A stretch of DNA of 64,000 nucleotides from Marinobacterium lutimaris (GCF_900108065.1 NZ_FNVQ01000005.1:372001-436000); one strand, 5' to 3'. Positions 47,682-57,065 are shown, counted from the stretch's first letter. Translations and numbers: made by a program. The notes: generated from the letters alone by a model not told the origin.

Positions 47682-48728
47682 ATGCGAGTACTTCATATTG
47701 CCTACCAACAACTGCGTCGTTACGGCCACACCCGCGTCAGCTGGGCACAGAAGCTGACCTTCGGCCTGATCAAGAACGATCACCTGGTGCATGGATTCAG
47801 CGATCGTGACGTAGCGGCTTTTGAGGCCCCGCTGGGGATCCGCGACCTGGGCACAAAGAAGGCCAACAAGCGCCTGCTGGAAACCGTTGAGTCCTTCGAG
47901 CCGGATCTGGTGATCGCCGGCCACTGCGACATGATCAGCAACGAAACCCTGGCCGAGATCCGCAAAATCGCGCCTAACTGCGTCATCGCACACTGCAACA
48001 ACGACCCGCTATTCGTGCCCTCTAACGTGGACCGCCTCAAGTACCGGGCCGAAGTCGCTGACGCCATTTTCGTATCCACCGGTCGTCGCGAACTGACCCA
48101 GTTCGAGGGCTCCCGGGCCCGGGTTTACCATATGCCCAACCCGGTTGAGCCCTCAGTGGAGAGCTTCGACAACTCGGTCAAAGCCGACTCGGAACTGCCG
48201 ATCGACCTGATTTTCTGCAGTAACAGCCAGAACTTCACCAAGCGCCTGGAGATGATCGGGCGCATGAAGGAGCAGCTGGACCCGATCATGACGTTCAAGA
48301 CCTTCGGCAGCTTCGGCGAAGCGCCGGTCTGGGGACGCGACTATGACCGCGCGCTGGAGAAGAGCAAGATGGGCCTGAACTTCAACCGTCAGGAAGGCGA
48401 TTACTGGTACGCCTCGGCCCGCATGGCTCAGCTGGGCGGTAACGGAATCCTCCAGTTCACCCACTCGGCGAATAAATTCGATGAACTGTTCCCGGCCGAA
48501 TCGATTGTCTATTTCGACGACGAAGCCTCGTTGATGGAGCGGATCCGTGAGTTCCAGGGCGATGACGCCAAGCGTCAGGCCTGGGCCTCGAAAGCACGTG
48601 AGTTTTTCCACCAGGAGATCAACTCAACCCTTTACGCCCAGTACATCGTCGAAGCCACCACCCAGACCCCGTTCAGCCACGACTACGTCTGGGCACGGGA
48701 CATCAATCTGGATGGCAGCCTGAAATGA
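47682..48728 (+). CDS. Glycosyltransferase, CgeB-like GT-B type
   Basis: This 348-residue protein shows a GT-B outline: LEPDLV-type segment FEPDLVIAGHCDMISNE (about residue 78), then a donor domain with IFCSNSQNFTKRLEMIGRM and a late GLNFNRQEGDYWYASARMAQLGGNG. That last segment resembles the Glyco_trans_1_2/CgeB family, where a conserved R/E pair holds the donor. It starts 73 bp after the GT4 gene and overlaps the kinase-like gene by 4 bp. Sugar specificity is unknown. Confidence 0.75.
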   Translation: MRVLHIAYQQLRRYGHTRVSWAQKLTFGLIKNDHLVHGFSDRDVAAFEAPLGIRDLGTKKANKRLLETVESFEPDLVIAGHCDMISNETLAEIRKIAPNCVIAHCNNDPLFVPSNVDRLKYRAEVADAIFVSTGRRELTQFEGSRARVYHMPNPVEPSVESFDNSVKADSELPIDLIFCSNSQNFTKRLEMIGRMKEQLDPIMTFKTFGSFGEAPVWGRDYDRALEKSKMGLNFNRQEGDYWYASARMAQLGGNGILQFTHSANKFDELFPAESIVYFDDEASLMERIREFQGDDAKRQAWASKAREFFHQEINSTLYAQYIVEATTQTPFSHDYVWARDINLDGSLK

Positions 48729-49417
48729 CGCTCAAGCTACAAACAGAGCAGGCCTTTGCCCAGGGTGGCAACCGGCTCTGTTTCGAGTACCCGGGGGATC
48801 CATCGCGTTGCATCAAGGTACGCCGGCCTGACTTTACGCTGGCGGATCTGCGGCGCAAAAAAGGCTTCCCGAAAACCCTGCTGCCACTGAGTGCGTTTGA
48901 CGATAACCAGGAAGAGTTCGATGTTATCTCCGGCCTCGCCAAACGCCAGGGCGAAGCGGTATTTGACGTGATCAGCCGCTGTTATGGCTTTGAAGAGAGC
49001 GATCTTGGACCGGGGCTGGTGCTGGAACTGGTGCGCGACGGAGATGGCCGCATCTCCCAGTCATTGAAAGCGCAGATCTGGTTTGAGGGCTACAGCGACG
49101 AATGCCGCGCCGCCGTTGAGGCCTTTTGCCAGCGCTGGCTGAAACTAAAAATTCCGTCCCGCGACCTGCTGCTACACAACATCCTGGTGCAGAAAGACAG
49201 CAACGGAAAAATAGAGCGACTGGTAGTGATCGATGGCCTCGGCAGCCCGAATATCATTCCGTTCAACTGGCTGCCCGGCACCCTGAAACATGCCAAGGTA
49301 GAACGCAAGGTGGCCAACCTGTATCAGCGTATAAACGACCTGCTGGCTAAAAAGGAACGCGGCGCTTCGCCCGGCAACCATGGCATGGCCACTGCTCATC
49401 ATTCCGCGAACAACTGA
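48725..49417 (+). CDS. YrbL-like kinase-fold protein
   Basis: This 230-residue protein belongs to the YrbL (PhoP network) family with a protein-kinase-like fold. CIKVRRPDF provides the nucleotide-side lysine (about residue 31). DLLLHNILVQKD (about residue 145) stands for the catalytic loop and VVIDGLGSPN for the metal-binding DG. Placed inside a core-LPS cluster and coupled to a glycosyltransferase, it may be a core sugar kinase, in analogy to WaaP. This is inference; YrbL itself has no proven substrate. Confidence 0.82.
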   Translation: MTLKLQTEQAFAQGGNRLCFEYPGDPSRCIKVRRPDFTLADLRRKKGFPKTLLPLSAFDDNQEEFDVISGLAKRQGEAVFDVISRCYGFEESDLGPGLVLELVRDGDGRISQSLKAQIWFEGYSDECRAAVEAFCQRWLKLKIPSRDLLLHNILVQKDSNGKIERLVVIDGLGSPNIIPFNWLPGTLKHAKVERKVANLYQRINDLLAKKERGASPGNHGMATAHHSANN

Positions 49418-49436
49418 GTTTTAAAGGCTTAACACT

Positions 49437-50489
49437 ATGACCAATTCTACGATCCGCACCGCTCAGGTTCTCGCCGGCGCCGAAAATGGCGGCGCTGAGA
49501 ACTTTTTCGTGCGCCTGGTGACCGGCATGCACGAACACCCGGATATGCAGGTCAAAGCCTTTATCCGTGACCATGAGCATAGGGTCAACGCCCTGCGCCA
49601 GGGCGGCGTCGAGACCGAGGGGTTCAGGTTCGGCTCCCCCGTAGACCTGATCGACCGCCATCGTTTTCGCAAAGCGCTGAACGCCTTCGAGCCCGACGTG
49701 GTTATGTCCTGGATGGGCCGCGCCACCGCGTACACACCAAACTCCAAGCGTTACACCCTGGTCAGCCGCCTGGGCCACTACTACAAGCTCAAGTACTACC
49801 AGCACTGCGATTACTGGGTCGGTAACAGTAAAGGGATCTGCCAGCACATGATCGATGGCGGCTTCCCGGCCGAGCGCGTGGTGCATATCTCCAACTTTGC
49901 CGACGAAACCCCCGTCACGCCGATTCCACGCGACAGCTTCGATACCCCTGCCGACAAACCGATCATCCTCAGCGCCGGCCGGTTGCACGTTAACAAGGCG
50001 TTCGATGTGCTGCTGCACAGCCTTACCGAACTGCCGGATGTGACGCTCTGGCTGGCCGGTGCGGGTCCGGAAGAAGCGAATCTCAAGGCGCTGTGCAAAC
50101 AGCTGGGGCTGGAGTCGCGGGTGCGTTTTCTCGGCTGGCGTACCGATGTCACCACCCTGATGGCCAGCGTCGATCTGTTCGTCTGCCCGTCACGTCACGA
50201 GGGACTGGGTTCAATCGTGCTGGAATCCTGGGCGCACCGCTGCCCCATCGTCGCCACAGACTCGCAAGGACCGGGCGAGTTGATCACCGACGGGCTGAGC
50301 GGCCTGATCACGCCAATTGATGAAGCCCCGGCGCTGGCCAAGGCGATCGACCGGGTGCTGAAAAGCGATGATCTGCGCCAGCAACTGATCGAAGACGCCA
50401 GCCGGGTGTACGCCGAAGGCCACAGCAAAGCGTACATCGTCCAACGCTATGCAGAGTTCTACGAGGAGATACGCCACAAACGCGGCTAA
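49437..50489 (+). CDS. Family 4 glycosyltransferase
   Basis: This 350-residue GT-B protein has the acceptor-side loop LAGAENGGAENFFVRLV near residue 13. The donor domain has SAGRLHVNKAFDVLL (about residue 180), FLGWRTDV, and the EX7E motif EGLGSIVLE (about residue 260). It belongs with WaaG-like core glycosyltransferases. It follows the kinase-like gene by 19 bp and converges with the ELM1 gene, overlapping it by 4 bp. Confidence 0.9.
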   Translation: MTNSTIRTAQVLAGAENGGAENFFVRLVTGMHEHPDMQVKAFIRDHEHRVNALRQGGVETEGFRFGSPVDLIDRHRFRKALNAFEPDVVMSWMGRATAYTPNSKRYTLVSRLGHYYKLKYYQHCDYWVGNSKGICQHMIDGGFPAERVVHISNFADETPVTPIPRDSFDTPADKPIILSAGRLHVNKAFDVLLHSLTELPDVTLWLAGAGPEEANLKALCKQLGLESRVRFLGWRTDVTTLMASVDLFVCPSRHEGLGSIVLESWAHRCPIVATDSQGPGELITDGLSGLITPIDEAPALAKAIDRVLKSDDLRQQLIEDASRVYAEGHSKAYIVQRYAEFYEEIRHKRG

Positions 50490-51382
50490 GCCTGGGCTCC
50501 AAACAGGCCGCGCGCCATTAACTCACGGGCGCAGCGGCCCGCCTCATCCAGAGGCTCTGCATCCGGCTGCAGCGCTTCACCGCGCCATTGCTCCAGCGGC
50601 ACCACACGCTTAGCATCAACCAACTGCTGCAGCCCGGCCTGCAGCCGGTTCTGCTTCAGTTGCGGCACCGGCAGAACACCGACCGCGCACCCTGCGCTCA
50701 GCGCTTCATAGACCATCGATACGCTGTCGGCGCTGACCCAGCAGCACTCCGTTACCGCCAGTTGTTGCGGCAGCCAGCCGGAAGGGGTTTGTGCCGCCGG
50801 AACAAATTCCAGCCCGCTAAGGTGCGCAAGTTTCACCTCGGTTTCGGCGGGGGTGCGGCGCGAGCTGGTGGCGCGCCAGCTGCGACCATCCTCAGACACT
50901 ATCCGTTCGATCGCCCGGATCAGACCCGTCTCATCCCAGCCGCTGTGTTTGGAGGGACCGCCCACCAGGATCATGCCGCTGTCCGGCGTTTTCTCACCCG
51001 GTCGCATCCGGTTCAATGCACCGCGGGTGGCAACCACATTGCCCTGCGACGGCGGGCTGTCGTGCTCTGGAATCAGGCAAAGATCAAACAGCGACAGCGG
51101 CAGGCTGGGCTTCATCAGCACCACCGCCGGCACACGCCAGCCACGTTTCAGCGCCAACAGCGTCAGGTGCGTTGCGTGGCCTGCACCAATCAGCAGATCC
51201 GGCTTGGCTATCTGTGCGGACGACCGACCCAGCAGCAGCTCTTTAAGGGCGACACCCCGAGTAAACGGCGGCAGAGTCTCAATTTCGACCTCAGGTAGCA
51301 GGCGCTGCAACGCCTCGGCCAGACCCTGCGATTGGTTGAGATGGCCCGGCTTGCCGTCACTGACAATAACAATTCGCTTCAC
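50486..51382 (-). CDS. ELM1-family (DUF1022) protein, copy 2
   Basis: This 298-residue protein is a clear member of the bacterial ELM1/DUF1022 family: IVIVSDGKPGHLNQSQGLAE at the start, LIGAGHATHL near residue 78, a VGGPSKHSGWD loop and VSADSVSMVYEALSAGCAVG near residue 215. The family is GT-B-like and found in LPS and capsule loci. GTG 51382 puts the start at the domain edge; ATG 51439 and TTG 51448 are alternatives. It is convergent with the preceding glycosyltransferase and divergent from ilvE. Confidence 0.85.
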   Translation of the reverse strand: MKRIVIVSDGKPGHLNQSQGLAEALQRLLPEVEIETLPPFTRGVALKELLLGRSSAQIAKPDLLIGAGHATHLTLLALKRGWRVPAVVLMKPSLPLSLFDLCLIPEHDSPPSQGNVVATRGALNRMRPGEKTPDSGMILVGGPSKHSGWDETGLIRAIERIVSEDGRSWRATSSRRTPAETEVKLAHLSGLEFVPAAQTPSGWLPQQLAVTECCWVSADSVSMVYEALSAGCAVGVLPVPQLKQNRLQAGLQQLVDAKRVVPLEQWRGEALQPDAEPLDEAGRCARELMARGLFGAQA

Positions 51383-51613
51383 GGTCGCTCTCGCGTTGAT
51401 GGCTTGGGTGTTATTCCGTCCCGAAGAGGACGCGATCATGATAAACAAATCAACCTGAGCAGGATAATCCGGCTAAAAGCAGGATTTCACTGTTGAGGCA
51501 ATTCCATTTTTCGCGTGAAAGCATACAATCTACAATCTTGCGTAAAAGTCCCGGTGCTTTATCAGCATTTCTGGGGCACTTTCCTGTTTACCCGGTCTTT
51601 AGGATGGTCTGAT

Positions 51614-52609
51614 ATGTCGGCGTTCGGCTCTGTTTTCATGCCTGAAATGGCAATCTCCTGGTTTGATGGTTCGAGCTGGAGCGAAAGCCAGGTCGTGCCG
51701 AGCGAAAGCCTGCATCTGCACGCCGGTGCCCACGTACTGCACTACTCCAGCACCTGCTTCGAAGGCCTGAAGGCGTTCCGCCATGCAGACGGCTCGATCA
51801 AGATCTTCCGTATGGATCGTAACATCGACCGTATCGCGCAGAGCTCCCAGCTACTGGCACTGCCGGAGATCAACAAGGACCAGGTCGCCGAGATGATCAA
51901 ATCGGTGGTCGCGAAGTTTGCAGCGGAGGTTCCGGAAGCGCCGGGCTCCATGTATATCCGCCCGACCCATATCGGCACCGAGCCCGCCATCGGCAAGGCC
52001 GCTGCGCCGACGCTGTCATCCTGCTTCTACGTGCTGCTGTCGCCGGTAGGCGATTACTTCTCCGGCGGCGACCGCGCCCTGCGTCTGCTGATCGATGACA
52101 AGAACATGCGCTGCCCGCCGCATATGGGCATGGTAAAGAGCGGTGGTAACTACGCCGGCGCCCTGCAGCCGACCATGAAAGCACGCGCCGAATTCCAGGC
52201 CGACCAGGTTCTGTTCTGCCCCAACGGCGATGTTCAGGAAACCGGCGCTGCCAACTTCCTGCTGATCGATGGCGACGAGATCATCACCAAGGCGCTGGAC
52301 AGCACCTTCCTGCACGGCGTGACCCGCGACTCGATCCTCACCATCGCTCGCGATATGGGCATGAAAGTCTCCGAGCGCCAGCTCAGCATTGAAGAGCTGC
52401 TGGAGCGCTCCGCCAAGCCGGGCTGCGAAGCCGCCCTGTCCGGCACAGCCGCTGTACTGACCTCCGTCGGCACCCTGATCCACAACGGTCAGGAGTTCAC
52501 CGTCGGCAACGGCGCCATCGGCGAAACCACTGTCAAACTGCGTCGCGCCCTGAACGATATCCAGTGGGGCCGCAGCGAAGACAAATTCGGCTGGCTGATC
52601 GACGTTTAA
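51614..52609 (+). CDS. ilvE: Branched-chain amino acid aminotransferase
   Basis: This 331-residue fold type IV pyridoxal-phosphate enzyme makes leucine, isoleucine and valine from their keto acids. The cofactor lysine is in GMVKSGGNYAGAL (about residue 180). LHYSSTCFEGLKAF near the N-terminus and the phosphate-binding GVTRDSILTIAR near 240 are typical. ATG 51614 is preceded by AGGA; the longer ORF adds 33 residues without family support. It ends in a strong bidirectional terminator shared with glnE. Confidence 0.94.
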   Translation: MSAFGSVFMPEMAISWFDGSSWSESQVVPSESLHLHAGAHVLHYSSTCFEGLKAFRHADGSIKIFRMDRNIDRIAQSSQLLALPEINKDQVAEMIKSVVAKFAAEVPEAPGSMYIRPTHIGTEPAIGKAAAPTLSSCFYVLLSPVGDYFSGGDRALRLLIDDKNMRCPPHMGMVKSGGNYAGALQPTMKARAEFQADQVLFCPNGDVQETGAANFLLIDGDEIITKALDSTFLHGVTRDSILTIARDMGMKVSERQLSIEELLERSAKPGCEAALSGTAAVLTSVGTLIHNGQEFTVGNGAIGETTVKLRRALNDIQWGRSEDKFGWLIDV

Positions 52610-52631
52610 GTCAAAAGAATCCGTCAGATAT

Positions 52632-52659
52632 GAAAAGACCGGGCTGATGCCCGGTCTTT
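52632..52659. terminator. Bidirectional terminator between ilvE and glnE
   Basis: A perfect 12-bp stem (52632-52643 with 52648-52659) starts with AAAA and ends with TTTT around a TGAT loop. It serves both convergent genes. Confidence 0.92.
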
Positions 52660-52680
52660 TCGTTTATGCGGGTATTCAAT

Positions 52681-55590
52681 TCACTCCATCAAATCACCCC
52701 AATACCCACTGATCCGCTCACGATACTCAACCAACTGATCACCGCTGATCACCCGCGGCTGGTTCTGCATGGTCTGGCGATGGCCAAAGGCACGATAGGC
52801 TTTGTAGGCTTCACGCAGCTCCTCCGCCTGCTCGGCGGGCATAAGGCCGGATTCCTCCAGCGATTCAAGAATGCGGATGTTGTCCGTATAGGTCAGCAGA
52901 CGCGCATCGTCGTGTGCATTCGCCAGCACCAGGTACTGCACCATAAACTCGATATCAACCAGACCACCCCGATCCTGCTTCAGGTCGAACGCTTCGCTTT
53001 CACGGCTCGGAGCAGTGCCAAGCTGCTGGCGCATCCTCTCGCGCATTTCGCGCACCTCCTGCTGCAGTGCACTGCGCTCACGCGCCTGCCCCAGCACATC
53101 GGCACGCACGGCTTCGAAGCTCCTGGCAACGCGCTCACTGCCGCTGACCACCCGGGCGCGCACCAGGGCCTGATGTTCCCAGGTCCAGGCGTCATTACGC
53201 TGGTACTGCTCGAAAGCATTCAACGAGCTCACCAGCAGGCCAGAGTTGCCCGAGGGCCGCAGCCGCATATCCACCTCGTAGAGCTGTCCTGAGGGCGTTA
53301 TCGTACCGAGGATATGGATAATCCGCTGGCCAAGCCGTGTAAAGAATACCGCGTTGGCCAACTCCCGCTTGCCGCCCTGGGTCATCAGGTTGGAATCGGC
53401 ATCGTGGATAAACACCAGGTCCAGGTCTGAGCCATAGGAGAGCTCGATACCGCCGAGCTTGCCGTAACCGACGATGATGAAATCCGGGTCACAGGGCTCG
53501 CCCGGCGACTTCTGCGGTATGCCGTACTTGGCGGTCATATCGCGCCAGGCGATCTCCAGCACCGCATCCAGGATCACCTCGGCCAGCCAGGTCAGATAAT
53601 CGCTGACCTTCATCAGCGGCAGTGCACCGGTAATATCGGAGGCGGCCACCCGCAGCACATGGGAGTGCTTGAAGTAGCGCAGCGCCTCCATCAACTGCTC
53701 GGTGTCGTCTTCCGGGATACGCACCAGCACCTGGCGCAGCTCGTCGTTCAGTTTTGCCTTGTCCGGCGGTGTGAACAGCGTACGCGGATCGATCAGCTCA
53801 TCGAGCAGACCGGGCTGACGTGACAACTGCTCGGCAAACCAGTGGCTGGCGGAGCAGAGTCGCACCAGCTGCTGCAATGCACCGGGATTTTCGTTCAGCA
53901 GCACCAGGTAGGCGGAACGACGCAGCACCGCCTGGATCAGCAGCAGCACCCGCTCCAGGGTCACTTCCGGGTTTTCGGTCCCGCCCACCGCCTTCAGCAG
54001 CTTGGGAAGTACCGCCTGCAGGCGATCATGTCCGACCTGCTGCAGCATCTGCACGGTACGCTGTTGTTGCAGGCTACGCAGCTGCTGCAGCGCCTGTTGC
54101 GGCTCGGCAAAGCCCAGCTCACGGAGGTAACGCTCCACCGGCTCGCTTTCGAGCTCAGCATCCCAGAGCGAGTGCCACTGATCGGCACACTTATCGGCAT
54201 GTTCCGTTTGCTCTGCCGCCTCCTCCGCCGGTGCAATCACCTCGGCAAAGTGGGCGGATACGGTACGACGATAACCATCAAGGCGTTCGCTGAACGACTG
54301 CCAGTCCTTGGCCCCCATGACAAAGGCCAGCCGCGCCTGCCCCAGCTCATCACGGGGCAGCTCCTGGGTCTGGCGGTCGGCCAGCGCCTGCAGCGCATGC
54401 TCGGTATCACGCAGGAAGCCGTACGCCTCCAGCAGTTCATCGACCACCTGCTGCGGCATGCCGACACATTCCGGTAGCAATGGCAGTATGCGGTTGAGCT
54501 CACGCTGCTGCAGGCGCTGGTCCCGACCGCCACGGATCAACTGGAACGCCTGGGCGATGAATTCCACCTCGCGGATGCCGCCGGCACCGAGTTTGACGTT
54601 CTGATCACGGTTTTTGAGCTTCACTTCACGATTGATCAGCGCCTTCATATCGCGCAGGGACTCGAACGCACTGAAATCGATATATTTGCGGTAAACAAAG
54701 GGCCGCAGCAGGGTGAAGAGCTCATCGCCCTGCTCCTTGTCCCCGGCCACGACACGGGCTTTGACCATGGCGTAACGTTCCCACTCACGCCCCTGGTCCT
54801 GGTAATAGGTTTCCAGGGCATCGAAGCTGCACGCCAGCGGACCGACGCTGCCGAAGGGACGCAGGCGCATATCAACGCGGAACACGAAGCCATCCGCCGT
54901 GGTGTTATCCAGAGACTGGATCAGCTTCTTGCCCAGGCGGGTGAAGAACTCCTGGTTGCTGAGGTTCTTGTCCTGGCGGTCGGTCTCGCCGTTCTGCGGG
55001 AAGGCAAAGATCAGATCGATATCGGAGGAGAGGTTCAGCTCGTAGGCGCCGAGCTTGCCCATGCCGATCACCACCATGCGCTGCTCGACCAGCTCACCGG
55101 AGGCATCGCGTGCCATTGGCCTGCCCCAGCGGGCAGCGGTGGCTTCGTGCAGCCATTCAAGGCTCAAATCGATCAGGGCGTCGGCCATATGTGTCAGGGT
55201 GCCGGTGGTCTCCGCCAGGTCGGCCAGACGATTCAGGTCACGCCAGATAATGCGCACCATCTCCCGACGGCGGATCAGGCGCAGGCGCCGCTGTAGCTCC
55301 GCTTCGCTGTCACACTCCTGCAGAGTAGCCTGCGCCAGCTGGCGAACCTCACCAGGCTCGTAGCTACGCCATAGATCGCCGCTCTGGTGCAGCTCAGCCA
55401 GCAGCTGCGGCTGCCGTTCCAGCTGTTCGCAAACGTAGTCGCTGCCGATCAGAATTCGGGGCAGTCCGTGCCTGATCTGTTCGGGTAGCTCCGCCCCGAG
55501 CTGCTCCAGTGCGGGCGTTACCCGCCGCAGATTTGCCTCCAATACGGTATGCAGCTCAGCGGGGGTTCCGCTTTTGAGTTCTTCCAACAT
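52681..55590 (-). CDS. glnE: Glutamine synthetase adenylyltransferase/deadenylylase
   Basis: This 969-residue bifunctional enzyme adds or removes AMP on glutamine synthetase in response to PII. Two nucleotidyltransferase domains are seen, each with its acidic pair: GKLGAYELNLSSDIDLIF (about residues 175-192) and KLGGIELSYGSDLDLVF (about 710-727). The first is the deadenylylating, the second the adenylylating site in E. coli. ATG 55590 follows GAGGAG; a TTG at 55611 is the alternative. Position next to ilvE is as in Pseudomonas. Confidence 0.96.
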   Translation of the reverse strand: MLEELKSGTPAELHTVLEANLRRVTPALEQLGAELPEQIRHGLPRILIGSDYVCEQLERQPQLLAELHQSGDLWRSYEPGEVRQLAQATLQECDSEAELQRRLRLIRRREMVRIIWRDLNRLADLAETTGTLTHMADALIDLSLEWLHEATAARWGRPMARDASGELVEQRMVVIGMGKLGAYELNLSSDIDLIFAFPQNGETDRQDKNLSNQEFFTRLGKKLIQSLDNTTADGFVFRVDMRLRPFGSVGPLACSFDALETYYQDQGREWERYAMVKARVVAGDKEQGDELFTLLRPFVYRKYIDFSAFESLRDMKALINREVKLKNRDQNVKLGAGGIREVEFIAQAFQLIRGGRDQRLQQRELNRILPLLPECVGMPQQVVDELLEAYGFLRDTEHALQALADRQTQELPRDELGQARLAFVMGAKDWQSFSERLDGYRRTVSAHFAEVIAPAEEAAEQTEHADKCADQWHSLWDAELESEPVERYLRELGFAEPQQALQQLRSLQQQRTVQMLQQVGHDRLQAVLPKLLKAVGGTENPEVTLERVLLLIQAVLRRSAYLVLLNENPGALQQLVRLCSASHWFAEQLSRQPGLLDELIDPRTLFTPPDKAKLNDELRQVLVRIPEDDTEQLMEALRYFKHSHVLRVAASDITGALPLMKVSDYLTWLAEVILDAVLEIAWRDMTAKYGIPQKSPGEPCDPDFIIVGYGKLGGIELSYGSDLDLVFIHDADSNLMTQGGKRELANAVFFTRLGQRIIHILGTITPSGQLYEVDMRLRPSGNSGLLVSSLNAFEQYQRNDAWTWEHQALVRARVVSGSERVARSFEAVRADVLGQARERSALQQEVREMRERMRQQLGTAPSRESEAFDLKQDRGGLVDIEFMVQYLVLANAHDDARLLTYTDNIRILESLEESGLMPAEQAEELREAYKAYRAFGHRQTMQNQPRVISGDQLVEYRERISGYWGDLME

Positions 55591-56004
55591 CCTGACGTTC
55601 TCCTCACTCAACGCGGCCTCTACTGTAAACCAGAAGAACGCAGCAGGAATAGACGCACCATAAAAGTGCCCAGACAGCTCTCCAACAGGGCAGGTTCAAA
55701 TTCACGGGAGACAAGACTCTACCCACAAGCCAGCTGGCAAGCCGGACTGCCCTCACTCTATAGATGCTATCTAACCTCCTGCTTTTTCTGGAATAACTGT
55801 CGATTACCTACTACACATATAAGGGTCCACCCAAGGATGATGCAAAAGCCTGAGCCAGAGCAAAACGCTCCCCCGTAGTGCACCTACACTGTCACCGGGT
55901 AACTGGAACAAGATTTGCTAACTAAGTGGTCAAGCTTTTAGAAACAGAAAAAAACCTTATTTCCAACACGCTGCAAAAAAGAACTCACCAGAGAGGACGA
56001 CAAA
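55591..56004. other. Intergenic region glnE/aapJ
   Basis: This 414-bp region separates divergent glnE and aapJ. It holds a sigma-54-type promoter for aapJ at 55904-55919 and a TGCACC half-site (55879-55884) just before it. The 109-codon ORF crossing it has no family signature and is rejected. I see no RNA gene. Confidence 0.55.
55904..55919 (+). promoter_or_regulatory. Sigma-54 (RpoN) promoter of aapJQMP
   Basis: TGGAAC-N5-TTGCT keeps the essential GG and GC with the exact 10-bp distance between them. Consensus is TGGCAC-N5-TTGCW; the only mismatch is A for C. It lies 85 bp before the aapJ ATG, suiting nitrogen-controlled amino-acid uptake. Confidence 0.7.
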
Positions 56005-57027
56005 ATGTTGAGAAAAGCCTTTATCGCAACCGCGACGCTTTCACTGGCAGCTGCTGCCACTGGCGCCCAGGCCGCCGGTACGCTCGATGCGGTTAAAGAA
56101 CAAGGTTATGTGCAGTGCGGTGTGACCTCAGGCGTCCCCGGCTTCTCTGTTCCGGACGAGCAGGGCAACTGGGTAGGTCTTGATGTCGACGTATGCCGCG
56201 CTGTCGCCGCAGCGGCACTGGGCGATGCCAGCAAGGTCAAATACACTCCGCTGAACGCCAAGGAGCGCTTCACTGCGCTGGCTTCCGGTGAGATCGATGT
56301 ACTCTCCCGTGTAACCACCTGGACCCTGACCCGCGACACCCAGCTGGGTATCAACTTCGCCGGCGTGAACTACTACGACGGCCAGGGCTTCATGGTTAAG
56401 AAAGATCTCGGCCTCACCAGCGTCAAGGAGCTGGACGGCGCCACCATCTGCGTACAGTCCGGCACTACTACCGAGCTGAACATGGCTGACTACTTCCGTA
56501 CCCACGGTCTGGAGCATACTCCGGTGGTGTTCGACACCAACGAACAGGCGGCTACCGCCTTCGATACCGGCCGTTGCGACGCCTTCACCACTGACCTGTC
56601 CCAGGCTTACGGCCTGCGTACCCGCATGACCGATCCGTCATCCGTGGTAGCGCTGCCGGAAGTTATCTCCAAGGAACCGCTCGGCCCGTCCGTGCGCCAG
56701 GGTGATGACCAGTGGTTCAACATCGTTAAGTGGTCCCTGAACGCCATGCTTAACGCCGAGGAACTGGGTGTTACCTCCGCCAACGTGGACGAGATGAAAG
56801 CTTCCAGCGAGAACCCGAGCGTCAAGCGTCTGCTCGGTGGTGAAGCTGGCCTGGCCGAAGGCATGGGCATCAGCGATGACTGGGCTTACCAGATCGTCAA
56901 ACAGGTCGGTAACTACGGTGAATCCTTCGACCGTAACGTCGGTAAGGACTCTCCGCAGAACATCGACCGCGGTATCAACAACCTGTGGAACAACGGCGGC
57001 ATCATGTACGCCGCGCCGATCCGCTGA
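56005..57027 (+). CDS. aapJ: Amino-acid ABC transporter substrate-binding protein AapJ
   Basis: This 340-residue periplasmic protein captures polar and general L-amino acids for the Aap permease. A signal peptide ends at AQA (residue 23). The type 3 binding fold begins LDAVKEQGYVQCGVTSGVPGFS, and the AapJ/BztA traits VGLDVDVCRAVAAA and SGTTTELNMADYF follow. The length is characteristic of AapJ (about 340) rather than shorter GltI-type proteins. A stable hairpin lies right after the stop. Confidence 0.94.
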   Translation: MLRKAFIATATLSLAAAATGAQAAGTLDAVKEQGYVQCGVTSGVPGFSVPDEQGNWVGLDVDVCRAVAAAALGDASKVKYTPLNAKERFTALASGEIDVLSRVTTWTLTRDTQLGINFAGVNYYDGQGFMVKKDLGLTSVKELDGATICVQSGTTTELNMADYFRTHGLEHTPVVFDTNEQAATAFDTGRCDAFTTDLSQAYGLRTRMTDPSSVVALPEVISKEPLGPSVRQGDDQWFNIVKWSLNAMLNAEELGVTSANVDEMKASSENPSVKRLLGGEAGLAEGMGISDDWAYQIVKQVGNYGESFDRNVGKDSPQNIDRGINNLWNNGGIMYAAPIR

Positions 57028-57043
57028 TCATCCGTTAGTCATA

Positions 57044-57065
57044 GAGGCCGCCTCCGGGCGGCCTC
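57044..57065 (+). other. Hairpin between aapJ and aapQ
   Basis: GAGGCCGCC (57044-57052) pairs with GGCGGCCTC (57057-57065) around a 4-nt loop, without a T tract. Hairpins of this type after binding-protein genes often protect the upstream message and lower permease output. Confidence 0.55.

Noticed and set aside
55549-55878. 109-codon plus-strand ORF upstream of aapJ
   Set aside because: Begins inside glnE antisense and crosses A/T-rich spacer; no domain.
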